From Pseudomonas azadiae (GTDB lineage Bacteria > Pseudomonadota > Gammaproteobacteria > Pseudomonadales > Pseudomonadaceae), in the NCBI RefSeq assembly GCF_019145355.1, contig NZ_JAHSTY010000001.1, forward strand, positions 1,426,001 through 1,490,000: 64,000 bases of DNA, read 5' to 3'. Of this stretch, positions 32,863 to 40,257 are shown piece by piece. A program made the translations under genes and the position numbers. The notes under the pieces were generated by a model. The model saw only the letters and a program-made list of their open reading frames with translations. It had not been told where the DNA came from and made no database searches. Position 1 is the stretch's first letter. The number at the start of each line of letters is the position of its first letter.

Positions 32863-34278
32863 ATGTCGATACTCACCGCCTCTCCCACGGACGGCATCGA
32901 CCCGATCCGTGCCGCCCATATCAGCGCACGCATCGACCGCCTGCCCGCCGTCGCTACGGTCTGGCGCCTGGTGGCGCTCTTGTCGATTGGCGGTTTTTTC
33001 GAACTGTATGACCTGTTCCAGACCGCTTACATCAGCCCTGGCCTGATCAGCGACGGGATTTTTCACACGGGCAGCCAAGGCGTATTTGGCTTCTCCGACC
33101 AGGCGGCGTTCGCCTCCGCGACCTTCCTGGGCCTGTTTCTCGGCGCAAGCCTGCTCAGCCCCATCGCCGACCGCTTCGGGCGCCGGGCGATCTTCACCTT
33201 CGCGCTGATCTGGTACACCGTGGCCACGGTGTTGATGGGCATTCAGACGTCCGCCCTGGGCATCATCTGCATGCGCTTTCTGGTGGGCATCGGGCTGGGC
33301 ATCGAGCTGGTGACCATCGATGCCTACCTCTCGGAACTGGTGCCCAAGCGCATGCGCAGCTCGGCGTTTGCCTTTGCGTTTTTTATCCAGTTTCTGTCGG
33401 TGCCGACGGTGGCGTTGATGTCGTGGTGGCTGGTACCGCAGGCGCCGTTCGGGGTCTCTGGTTGGCGTTGGGTGGTGCTAAGCAGTGCGGTGTTTGCGCT
33501 TTTTATCTGGCAACTGCGCACGCGCCTGCCGGAATCACCGCGCTGGCTCGCGCAAAAGGGCCGTTTCGAGCAAGCCGATGCAATCATGGACAACCTGGAG
33601 GCGCGCTGCCTGAAGGATCACGGCAAGCCCTTGGATGCCCCCGAACCCGAAGCTGTCAACGTGCAGGGCAGCGGCCGCTTTGCCGATATCTGGCAACCGC
33701 CCTACCGCCGCCGCGCACTGATGCTGATCGTGTTTCATGTGTTCCAGGCCATTGGCTTTTTCGGCTTCGGCAACTGGCTGCCGGCGCTCTTGTCGGGCCA
33801 AGGGGTCAGCGTGACCCACAGCTTGCTCTACGCCTTCATCATCACCCTGGCCTACCCGCTGGGGCCGCTGCTGTTTGTGAAGGTGGCCAATCGCTTTGAA
33901 AACAAATGGCAGATCGTCGGCTCGGCCCTGGGCGCGGTGATCTTCGGCAGCCTGTTTGCCCTGCAAACCACGGCGGTAGGACTGGTGTTCTGCGGGGTGA
34001 TGATCACCTTCTGCAACGCCTGGCTGAGTTTCAGTTATCACTCGTATCAAAGTGAACTGTTCCCCACCAATATCCGCGCACGGGCGGTAGGCTTCTGCTA
34101 TTCATTCAGCCGCTTGTCCACGGTGTTCAGCAGCCTGTTGATCGGCTTTATCCTCGAACACCTGGGCACACCGGGCGTGTTGGCGTTCATTGCCAGCAGC
34201 ATGTTGATCGTGATGATCACCATCAGTTGGTTCGGGCCGCGTACGCGTAACCTGGCGCTGGAAAATATCGCCCATTGA
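32863..34278 (+). CDS. MFS transporter, sugar-porter-like/aromatic acid type
   Basis: The 471-residue protein has 12 predicted helices. Loop 2–3 carries 'SPIADRFGRRAIFTFAL' (MFS motif A), and helix 4–5 'MRFLVGIGLGIELVTIDAYLSELVPKRMRSSAFAF'. The central loop has 'RLPESPRWLAQKGRFEQADAIM' (PESPR motif of the sugar-porter/metabolite:H+ symporter groups). The second half has 'YQSELFPTNIRARAVGFCYSFSRLSTVFSSLL'. It probably imports an organic acid or related metabolite with H+; the substrate cannot be set. Confidence 0.87.
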   Translation: MSILTASPTDGIDPIRAAHISARIDRLPAVATVWRLVALLSIGGFFELYDLFQTAYISPGLISDGIFHTGSQGVFGFSDQAAFASATFLGLFLGASLLSPIADRFGRRAIFTFALIWYTVATVLMGIQTSALGIICMRFLVGIGLGIELVTIDAYLSELVPKRMRSSAFAFAFFIQFLSVPTVALMSWWLVPQAPFGVSGWRWVVLSSAVFALFIWQLRTRLPESPRWLAQKGRFEQADAIMDNLEARCLKDHGKPLDAPEPEAVNVQGSGRFADIWQPPYRRRALMLIVFHVFQAIGFFGFGNWLPALLSGQGVSVTHSLLYAFIITLAYPLGPLLFVKVANRFENKWQIVGSALGAVIFGSLFALQTTAVGLVFCGVMITFCNAWLSFSYHSYQSELFPTNIRARAVGFCYSFSRLSTVFSSLLIGFILEHLGTPGVLAFIASSMLIVMITISWFGPRTRNLALENIAH

Positions 34279-34411
34279 CGGCAAGGGTTGGCCGCCGGCG
34301 GGACAGTTCTTGCCGCAACGGCCAGCCCACCCCCCGTAAAGCCTGGCACTTGGGCACCGGCATGTTATTTGCTCAAGCTCTGTCACCGTACATTTCCCCA
34401 GGTGACCGATC

Positions 34412-34909
34412 ATGCTGGTTAACAACAACACCCAAGCCATGTCGACCGTGCAACAGATCAAGCGGCCCGACATGGACCCGGCCAACGCCGCCGCCAGCAC
34501 CCTGTACAGCGGTGCCCTGCAGGCGGTGCAGCAAAGCGTGACCGTGCCGACCGCGCAAAAGGACTTGGACAAGGCCACCGGTCGTATCGATGAGGCCTTC
34601 GCCAAGACCCGCGTACAGTTGCAGACCACGGCATCGAGCGTTGATACACCGGCGACCAATGCAGCCTCGGGAACGCGCTCGGAATTTACCGACTACATGA
34701 GCAAGACGCCGGCAGAGCGGATTCGTGAGCAGTTACTCAAGGAGCAGGGCTTGACCGAGGCAGCCGTGCAGAACATGTCGCAGCAACAGCAGGACGCGAT
34801 TTCCAAGCAAGTGGCTGAACGGTTGAAGCAGCAGCAGGAGCAGCAGGTAGCGGCTAAAACCACCGACCCGCAGGCGCAGGCGGTGAAAGAAACCCTGGCT
34901 GCGATCTAG
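34412..34909 (+). CDS. Conserved hypothetical Gln-rich helical protein
   Basis: The 165-residue protein has no recognised domain. It is hydrophilic and rich in Ala, Gln and Thr, without a signal peptide or membrane segment. A coiled-coil-prone tail ('MSQQQQDAISKQVAERLKQQQEQQVAAKTTDPQAQAVKETLAAI') ends it. The N-terminal half looks disordered. AGGTGA 8 nt upstream supports ATG 34412. The overall look (disordered start, short helical core 'MSKTPAERIREQLLKEQGLTEAAVQNM') could suit a secreted or flagellum-associated factor, but that is only a guess. Confidence 0.6.
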   Translation: MLVNNNTQAMSTVQQIKRPDMDPANAAASTLYSGALQAVQQSVTVPTAQKDLDKATGRIDEAFAKTRVQLQTTASSVDTPATNAASGTRSEFTDYMSKTPAERIREQLLKEQGLTEAAVQNMSQQQQDAISKQVAERLKQQQEQQVAAKTTDPQAQAVKETLAAI

Positions 34910-34944
34910 GCCCGCGCGTTGATCAGAGGTGAACACTGGCTTGT

Positions 34945-35231
34945 GTGGAAGCTGGCTTGGCTGCGATGCAGACGCCCCGGTAGTTGGATGTACCGAGGTG
35001 ATGCCATCGCAGCATAGGTATCTACACATCTTTTTTGAGGGCATGCGAGCATCTGTAGTGAGCGGGCTTGTCCCGCGCTGGGCTGAAGCGGCCCCAAACC
35101 AGGCGACCTGGATTTATCTGGAACTCGGCGGCGTCTTTATTGGGGCGGCTTCGCCACCCAGCGCGGGACAAGCCCGCTCACTACCAAGATGTGTAGATAC
35201 CTTTGGCCATCGCAGGCAAGCCAGCGCCCAC
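34945..35231. repeat. REPIN (first type) split by a second composite element
   Basis: Diverged arms GTGGAAGCTGGCTTGGCTGC (34945) and GCAGGCAAGCCAGCGCCCAC (ends 35231) are interrupted by a 193-bp insert with a 10-bp target duplication. No gene lies in the 34910–35287 gap. Confidence 0.88.
35013..35205. mobile_element. MITE-like composite element, copy 2 (193 bp, contains a second-type REPIN)
   Basis: TIRs are CATAGGTATCTACACATC (35013–35030) and its inverse with two changes (35188–35205). The perfect 10-bp duplication GCCATCGCAG flanks it (35003–35012, 35206–35215). Inside lies a second-type REPIN, in reverse orientation relative to copy 1 (the CCAGGTCGCCTGG centre is shared), with a long spacer on one side. 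No ORF. Confidence 0.85.
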
Positions 35232-35287
35232 ATTGAGCGGGTTACCAGACTCAGAAGGTGTTGGCTGCAACTGCAAGGTTAAGGGTC

Positions 35288-35404
35288 TTAGTGCCCGAAC
35301 AGGCCTGCCTCGGATTTCTTGGTTTTTTTGTCCGCGCGTTTTTCATCGGCGGTCTTTGCCGGTTTTTTCTTCGCGGCTTTCTTTGAATCCATACCTTTGG
35401 CCAT
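35288..35404 (-). CDS. Small lysine-rich conserved protein (38 residues)
   Basis: The 38-residue, very basic protein (MAKGMDSKKAAKKKPAKTA start, SEAGLFGH end) has a good GGAG ribosome site 8 nt before ATG 35404. I recognise the 'MAKG.DSKKAAKKKPAKTADEKRA' type as a small protein common in Pseudomonas. The function is unknown; the composition suggests nucleic-acid binding. It is divergent from the GNAT gene. Confidence 0.7.
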   Translation of the reverse strand: MAKGMDSKKAAKKKPAKTADEKRADKKTKKSEAGLFGH

Positions 35405-35508
35405 GATGCGTACTCCACTAACGGGGGATGAAGCACTGGGTATAACACCTATTGCCCGGCGCAAGGCGCTTATAATCCCCGGCCCTTGATAACGCCTACT
35501 TGAGCACC

Positions 35509-35922
35509 ATGCCTGAATTGAATATCGAACCGCTCGCAGAGCCCCTGTGGCCGCTGCTGAACAAGTTTTACCGCAGCCATAATTCATCGATGAAGGCGCT
35601 CAAGGGCGGGCGTTTGTGGGTGGCGCGCGACGGCGGAATCGTCGCCGGGTTATGCCTGACGCCGGTGGTGGGCGGGCAGTGGCTGACCGGCGTGTTTGTA
35701 GATCCTGCCTATCGCGGCCAGGGGCTGGCGGCGCGGTTGATCGGCGAGGCGGTGGCCAATGTGGACGGCACGGTCTGGTTGCTGTGCCATCCTGACCTGG
35801 AGAGCCTGTATCAGCGCATGGGGTTTTCCCAGGATACCGTGTTGCCGCAATCCCTCAGCGAACGGTTGGTGCGTTACAGGCGTAATAAGCCGATGATTGC
35901 GATGGGTTTTGGACCAGGCTGA
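35509..35922 (+). CDS. GNAT family N-acetyltransferase
   Basis: The 137-residue compact GNAT has beta4/motif A 'WLTGVFVDPAYRGQGLAARLIGEAVANV' (R-G-x-G-L acetyl-CoA loop) and 'LLCHPDLESLYQRMGF' (motif B region). The N-terminal acceptor part is short. The acceptor is unknown. A TATAAT lies at 35471–35476, 33 bp before ATG 35509, as a likely -10. The in-frame TTG at 35500 is less likely. It is followed by a REPIN and convergent def. Confidence 0.85.
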   Translation: MPELNIEPLAEPLWPLLNKFYRSHNSSMKALKGGRLWVARDGGIVAGLCLTPVVGGQWLTGVFVDPAYRGQGLAARLIGEAVANVDGTVWLLCHPDLESLYQRMGFSQDTVLPQSLSERLVRYRRNKPMIAMGFGPG

Positions 35923-35935
35923 ACACAAAACCAAT

Positions 35936-36022
35936 GTGGGAGCTGGCTTGCCTGCGATAGCGGTATATCAGCTACAACAAGGCTGCCTGTACCACCGCTA
36001 TCGCAGGCAAGCCAGCTCCCAC
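35936..36022. repeat. REPIN (first type)
   Basis: The standard arms lie between the convergent GNAT and def genes. Confidence 0.95.
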
Positions 36023-36045
36023 AATTGACCGCGTATTGTCAGAGG

Positions 36046-36585
36046 TTATTCGTCCAGGGCTGGATCCAGCTCCGGAAACATCACGTCGATAAACCCGAAC
36101 TTGCTGAAATCGGTAATCCGCGACGGGTAGAGCCGGCCGATCAGGTGGTCGCACTCGTGCTGCACCACCCGCGCGTGGAAGCCGTCGGCGAAACGCACGA
36201 TAGGTTCACCCTTCGGATCGAAGCCTTCGTAACGAATCTGCTGGTAACGGTCCACGGCGCCCCGCAGGCCGGGCACGGACAGGCAACCTTCATAGCCCTC
36301 TTCGAGCACCGGGCTCAGTGGCGTGATCAGCGGGTTGATCAGGATCGTCTGCGGCACCGGCGGCGCGTCCGGGTAGCGTTCACTGGCCTCGAAACCGAAG
36401 ATCACCAATTGCAGGTCAACACCGATCTGCGGTGCGGCCAGGCCAACGCCGCCCACATGTTCCATGGTCTGGAACATGTCATCGATCAGTTGCCACAGCT
36501 CGGGGCTGTCGAACATTTCGGGCGGAACCGGTGGCGCGATACGCAGCAGGCGTTCGTCGCCCATTTTCAGGATTTCACGGATCAT
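36046..36585 (-). CDS. def: Peptide deformylase
   Basis: The 179-residue metalloenzyme has all three motifs: [10 protein letters not shown] (about 47–56), EGCLSVPG (about 98–105; metal-binding Cys) and QHECDHLIG (about 141–149; two His ligands and catalytic Glu). It removes formyl groups from nascent proteins. It sits next to BrkB, not fmt, so it is probably a second (type I, accessory) deformylase. Its ATG overlaps the brkB-like stop by 4 bp (ATGA), giving a two-gene operon. Confidence 0.93.
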   Translation of the reverse strand: MIREILKMGDERLLRIAPPVPPEMFDSPELWQLIDDMFQTMEHVGGVGLAAPQIGVDLQLVIFGFEASERYPDAPPVPQTILINPLITPLSPVLEEGYEGCLSVPGLRGAVDRYQQIRYEGFDPKGEPIVRFADGFHARVVQHECDHLIGRLYPSRITDFSKFGFIDVMFPELDPALDE

Positions 36586-37538
36586 CGGTCAGGCTCAGAG
36601 GGGTTGGTCTTGAGGGAATGGTCTCGGGCCAGGCCGGAGACGTGCTGCTTTTCCATGGGTTCAGGTTCATCGATGTGCTTGTCACCCGCGTCCTTGCCCT
36701 CGGCCGACATGTGCTCGATGACGGCATTCATTTCAGCGCCCAGCAATAGCACGGCGGCCGAAATATAGAAGTACAGGAGCAACACAATGATCGCGCCGAT
36801 ACTGCCATACATGGCGTTGTAGTCGGCAAAGGTTTTGACGTAGTAGCCAAAACCCAGGGACGCGACGATCCAGACCACCACCGCCAGCACCGAGCCAGGG
36901 GTGATAAAGCGAAACTCCTGCTCGACGTCCGGCATCACGTAGTACATGAGGGCCACGGCAAACATCAGCAGAATCACGATCAACGGCCAGCGCACGATCG
37001 TCCACAGGGTAACCATGAATTCCTGCATGCCGATCTGCGCGGCGATCCATTCCATCACCTGCGGGCCAAGCACCATCAGCGCAGCGGCGGCCAACAGCAT
37101 CCCGGCAATGCCAACGGTGTAGAAAATCGACAGCGGAAAGCGCTTCCAGATTGGCCGGCCCTCGACCACATCGTAGGCCGCGTTCATCGCGCTCATCATC
37201 AGGCGCACGCCGGCAGACGCCGTCCACAATGCAATTACGATACCCACCGACAGCAGGCCACCCTTGGATTGCTGCAACTGATCGATCACCGGGTTGACCT
37301 GCTCCAGCGCCTGGGGCGGCAACACCAGCTCGGACTGCAGGCGCAGCCACGTGAAGAAGTCCGGCAAGTGCAGGAAACCGATCAGGGCAATCAGGAACAG
37401 CAGGAAGGGAAACAGCGAGAACAGCATCTGGTAGGCCAGCGCCGAGGCGTAGGTGGGCATTTCGTCATCTAAAAATTCGGTGACGGTGCGCACCAGTACT
37501 TTGTGCAGCTTGAGACCATCGAGTACGGGGAAAATCAT
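36582..37538 (-). CDS. YihY/BrkB family inner-membrane protein
   Basis: The 318-residue protein has six membrane helices, with family stretches '[23 protein letters not shown]', '[28 protein letters not shown]' and '[39 protein letters not shown]'. The C-terminal tail is charged and cytosolic. Once called ribonuclease BN, the family is now seen as a membrane protein of unknown, possibly transport, function. Translation is coupled to def by ATGA. Confidence 0.88.
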   Translation of the reverse strand: MIFPVLDGLKLHKVLVRTVTEFLDDEMPTYASALAYQMLFSLFPFLLFLIALIGFLHLPDFFTWLRLQSELVLPPQALEQVNPVIDQLQQSKGGLLSVGIVIALWTASAGVRLMMSAMNAAYDVVEGRPIWKRFPLSIFYTVGIAGMLLAAAALMVLGPQVMEWIAAQIGMQEFMVTLWTIVRWPLIVILLMFAVALMYYVMPDVEQEFRFITPGSVLAVVVWIVASLGFGYYVKTFADYNAMYGSIGAIIVLLLYFYISAAVLLLGAEMNAVIEHMSAEGKDAGDKHIDEPEPMEKQHVSGLARDHSLKTNPSEPDR

Positions 37539-37656
37539 AGCGTCTCCTTTCGCCGCAAAAGGTTGAGTTCGGGCGACTCAGGGGCCGTTTTCTACATCAA
37601 AGTAGCCCATTTGGCGACTTTGAAACAATTACGAAAGTTTAGTTGCACAAGCGCAG

Positions 37657-37684
37657 ACAAAAACGGCCATCCGTGGATGGCCGT
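37657..37684 (-). terminator. Rho-independent terminator of the csbD gene
   Basis: The stem ACGGCCATCC / GGATGGCCGT with a 2-nt loop is followed, on the minus strand, by TTTTTG. It lies 30 bp past the csbD stop. Confidence 0.85.
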
Positions 37685-37715
37685 CGGGCTGCTGGGGTGA
37701 GCCAGCCGAAGCGCC

Positions 37716-37901
37716 TTATTCGGTCGCTTTTTTAACTGCATCCTTGGTCTTGCCTACTGCTTGCTGCGCTTCGCCTTTCTTTTCCTGGACCACGCCTTCG
37801 GCACGCAGTTTGTCGTTATCCGTGGCTTTGCCGACACCTTGCTTGACGTTGCCGGCGGCTTCGTTAGCCATGCCTTTTACCTTATCGGAAGTGCTGCCCA
37901 T
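37716..37901 (-). CDS. CsbD family stress protein
   Basis: The 61-residue hydrophilic protein has the CsbD pattern '[58 protein letters not shown]'. Members are abundant, natively flexible proteins induced by general stress; the biochemical role is unknown. AGGAG 8 nt upstream fixes the start. A strong terminator follows. Confidence 0.9.
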   Translation of the reverse strand: MGSTSDKVKGMANEAAGNVKQGVGKATDNDKLRAEGVVQEKKGEAQQAVGKTKDAVKKATE

Positions 37902-38101
37902 GGTATTACTCCTGATAACAATCAAATGGTTTTGGTCACTACGTAGCGGTGGACCTGAAGCGAAGCGCCAGAGTTTCAATTATTTTAAGGCGGGCATTTC
38001 ATCGTCAGCGGCAGTTTGGGCTTTATGTTTTGCGGCCAACCCACGAGAATGCCCGGCACATTCAGGCTAAAACGCTGAATAACAGATCCCGTAGGAAGGT
38101 T

Positions 38102-38479
38102 ATGAAACTCAATAAAGCACAGGCCATCGCCCGCAGAAACACCGAACTGGGCGGTGCCGTACTCGGCGTCAACAACTGCCACTTCACCGACCTGGACCCC
38201 AAACGCAACATCTGGTGGTTCGACCTGCCGCTGGGCCGTATCGCCGTGGGTCAGTTCGAGTGGGTCCATCTGTTGATGCACAACGCCGAGACCGACCAGT
38301 TACTGCACCTGAAGGTGCCGACCGTGTTCCTGCGTGAGAACGTTGAAGGGCTGGTGGTGCGCAATGCCGGCAAGCGCAAGCCTGAGATCACCCTGGAGCT
38401 GAGCGCCGATAAGGATTCGTTCCTCAAGGATGTGCGCCCGGCCGGTGCGGGAATCAGCTTTGCCCAATTCGCCCAGTAA
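38102..38479 (+). CDS. Conserved hypothetical protein, 125 residues
   Basis: I do not recognise a named domain. The protein is soluble and has mixed beta character, with a well-formed core ('GAVLGVNNCHFTDLDPKRNIWWFDLPLGRIAVGQFEWVHLLMHNAETDQLLHLKVPTVFLRENVEGLVVR'). It has no signal peptide. AGGAAGG directly upstream supports ATG 38102. It is divergent from csbD (200-bp gap). A REPIN and the IS-disrupted terminator lie downstream. Confidence 0.7.
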   Translation: MKLNKAQAIARRNTELGGAVLGVNNCHFTDLDPKRNIWWFDLPLGRIAVGQFEWVHLLMHNAETDQLLHLKVPTVFLRENVEGLVVRNAGKRKPEITLELSADKDSFLKDVRPAGAGISFAQFAQ

Positions 38480-38494
38480 CCACTCGGTCAAAAT

Positions 38495-38581
38495 GTGGGA
38501 GCTGGCTTGCCTGCGATGGCGGTGGGTCAGTCAGTGTGGGTTTGGCTGACACACCGCTATCGCAGGCAAGCCCGCTCCCAC
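38495..38581. repeat. REPIN (first type)
   Basis: The standard left arm pairs with a right arm carrying AAGCCCGCTCCCAC. It lies 15 bp after the preceding stop. Confidence 0.94.
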
Positions 38582-38618
38582 AGTGGATTGCATTTCAAGT
38601 CAGGCGATCTTCAGTGCC

Positions 38619-38636
38619 AAAAAAAAACCCGCTTTC
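38619..38636. terminator. Left half of a terminator split by the IS (right half at 40238–40254)
   Basis: AAAAAAAAACCCGC-TTTC here and TTTC-GCGGGTTTTTTTT on the other side of the IS rebuild one perfect hairpin, CCCGC-TTTC-GCGGG, flanked by A and T runs. It would have ended fadD1 transcription. Confidence 0.85.
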
Positions 38637-38668
38637 CAGACTGTGTGAAAACACGCTGAAGGCGGCCT

Positions 38669-38707
38669 AAGCAAACGCCCCGACTTGTTCGGGGCGTTTG
38701 CTTTTGT
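38669..38707. terminator. Terminator-like hairpin downstream of the transposase
   Basis: AAGCAAACGCCCCGA / TCGGGGCGTTTGCTT has a 5-nt loop and CTTTT on the plus strand. It lies inside the IS and would stop transcription entering from the 38-kb side. Confidence 0.75.
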
Positions 38708-38733
38708 GCAGGTAACAGGCGAAAAAAGGCTTT

Positions 38734-40158
38734 TCAGCCCATCAACTCCATCATTCGACGTACACCCAGCACATTGATCGCTCTTTTGAGGTTGTAGGCG
38801 CTCACTGCCAAGGCCATTTCCGCTCTTGCCCCCTCGCACTGTCGCAGCAGGAAGCGGCCGTTTCCAAACAGCCATTGCTTAAGGTTGCCGAAGGGGTGCT
38901 CAACGATTGACCTTCGGCTCACCATCATTTCGGGATTTGCCTGCATGCGCTGCTCCATTCGCTCGAAGGCTTCTTCATGGGCGTGGCGTGAGACGTATCG
39001 GCGCTGAGCGTCGGTGCATTGCCCTTTCAGTGGACAGTTGCTGCAGTCGCTGATAGCCGCATGGTAAATGCGCTCACCTTTATTCAGCTGTTTGAGCGTC
39101 AGCAGTTTGCCAGCAGGGCATCGGTACTGATCCTGCTGCGCATCGTAAGTAAAATCTTCTCGCTCGAAGAGTTCCTTCTCCTTGCTACGGGGGTTAACTG
39201 CTCGGTTGGGCGATACATACGCCGTAATGCCCGCCTCTTCACACGCCTGGAACTGCTTGCCATTGGAGTAGCCCGCATCGGCGGTCACGCTCAGTTCGCT
39301 CTGCTGCAACTGTTCTTTGGCAGCCTTGGCCATGGGCTCAAGTTGCTGCGTATCGTTGCCGTCTTGTGTCACGTCGTGATGCAGGATCAAGCAGTGTTCA
39401 GCGTCCACGGCGGTTTGTACGTTATAAGCCACCCGCGGGCCTTTGGGCGTGCGCATCATTCGGGCATCGCTTTCGCCGGTGTTGAACTGCTCGATCCCCA
39501 TCGACTTCATCAGCGCCTGGCAGGTCAGGTTGTTCAGTTGCCGGGCTTCAAGTTGCTCCAGCGCTGTCTTGATGGCGCTACGGTCAATGGTTTCACCCGC
39601 TTCGGCTTTATCGGCCTCATCCAGTTCGGCCAGATATTGGACGATGCGCTTATCCAGCTTTTCCTGCTGGCGCTTAAGCTGTTTCACGTTCAGATGGCGC
39701 CGCGAAGAGGCTACCGCCTGAAATTTACTGCCATCAATGGCAACCAGGTCGCCAGTAATCAAACCGACCGTACGGCAGAACTGAACGAAGACCCGACACG
39801 TTGCACTGAACGCTTGTTTGTTGTCCTTGCGAAAGTCGGCAATGGTCTTGAAATCGGGTTTGAGGCGGTTGAGTAACCACATGACTTCGATGTTGCGCTG
39901 GCACTCGGCTTCGAGACGACGAGAGGAGCGGATACGCTGGAAATAGCCGTACAGATAGAGCTTGAGCTGATCTGCCGGATCGTAAGAGGGGCGGCCTGTG
40001 CTTTTGGGTACCGCCTTGTCGAACCCCAAGCGTATGAGATCGAGCTTGGCAACGAAGGCATCAATCACGCGAACGAGGTGATCCTCAGGGATTAAATCTT
40101 CCAGCGAAACCGGAAAAAGGCTGGTCTGATCGCGCGCTTGACCCTGGATGTAAGCCAT
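38734..40158 (-). CDS. IS1182-family transposase (DDE)
   Basis: The 474-residue full-length transposase has an N-terminal DUF772-type region ('SLEDLIPEDHLVRVIDAFVAKLDL…GRPSYDPADQLKLYLYGYFQRIRSSRRLEAECQRNIEVMWLLNRLKPDFKTIADFRKDN'). The catalytic core includes 'LVAIDGSKFQAVASS' (first Asp), 'TADAGYSNGKQF' (second Asp) and 'RRSIVEHPFGNLKQWLF' (Glu). A Cys cluster ('DCSNCPLKGQC') sits between. No frameshift or stop is seen. It has no normal ribosome site: a terminator hairpin ends 7 nt before ATG 40158. Confidence 0.93.
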   Translation of the reverse strand: MAYIQGQARDQTSLFPVSLEDLIPEDHLVRVIDAFVAKLDLIRLGFDKAVPKSTGRPSYDPADQLKLYLYGYFQRIRSSRRLEAECQRNIEVMWLLNRLKPDFKTIADFRKDNKQAFSATCRVFVQFCRTVGLITGDLVAIDGSKFQAVASSRRHLNVKQLKRQQEKLDKRIVQYLAELDEADKAEAGETIDRSAIKTALEQLEARQLNNLTCQALMKSMGIEQFNTGESDARMMRTPKGPRVAYNVQTAVDAEHCLILHHDVTQDGNDTQQLEPMAKAAKEQLQQSELSVTADAGYSNGKQFQACEEAGITAYVSPNRAVNPRSKEKELFEREDFTYDAQQDQYRCPAGKLLTLKQLNKGERIYHAAISDCSNCPLKGQCTDAQRRYVSRHAHEEAFERMEQRMQANPEMMVSRRSIVEHPFGNLKQWLFGNGRFLLRQCEGARAEMALAVSAYNLKRAINVLGVRRMMELMG

Positions 40159-40164
40159 AACAAA

Positions 40165-40194
40165 AATGCCCCGTATCTTTCGATACGGGGCATT
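40165..40194 (-). terminator. IS-borne terminator in front of the transposase start
   Basis: A 13-bp stem AATGCCCCGTATC / GATACGGGGCATT has a GAAA loop on the minus strand and is followed by TTTTTG and then the ATG. It should block read-through from fadD1 into the transposase gene. Confidence 0.75.
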
Positions 40195-40257
40195 CTCTTA
40201 AACCGCGACGCAGATTGCCAGGTTTTCACACAGTCTGTTTCGCGGGTTTTTTTTGGA

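Larger units (their letters stand above)
38637..40237 (-). mobile_element. IS1182-type insertion sequence (1601 bp)
   Basis: The ends are CAGACTGTGTGAAAAC (38637–38652) and its inverse (40222–40237). A 4-bp duplication TTTC (38633–38636, 40238–40241) marks the insertion. It holds one transposase gene and hairpins at both sides of it. All parts look intact, so it may be active. Confidence 0.88.

Noticed and set aside
34345..34375. TGGCACTTGGGCACCGGC as a sigma-54 promoter for the Gln-rich protein
   Set aside because: The -12 GC element is not at the required spacing and TTGC is missing.
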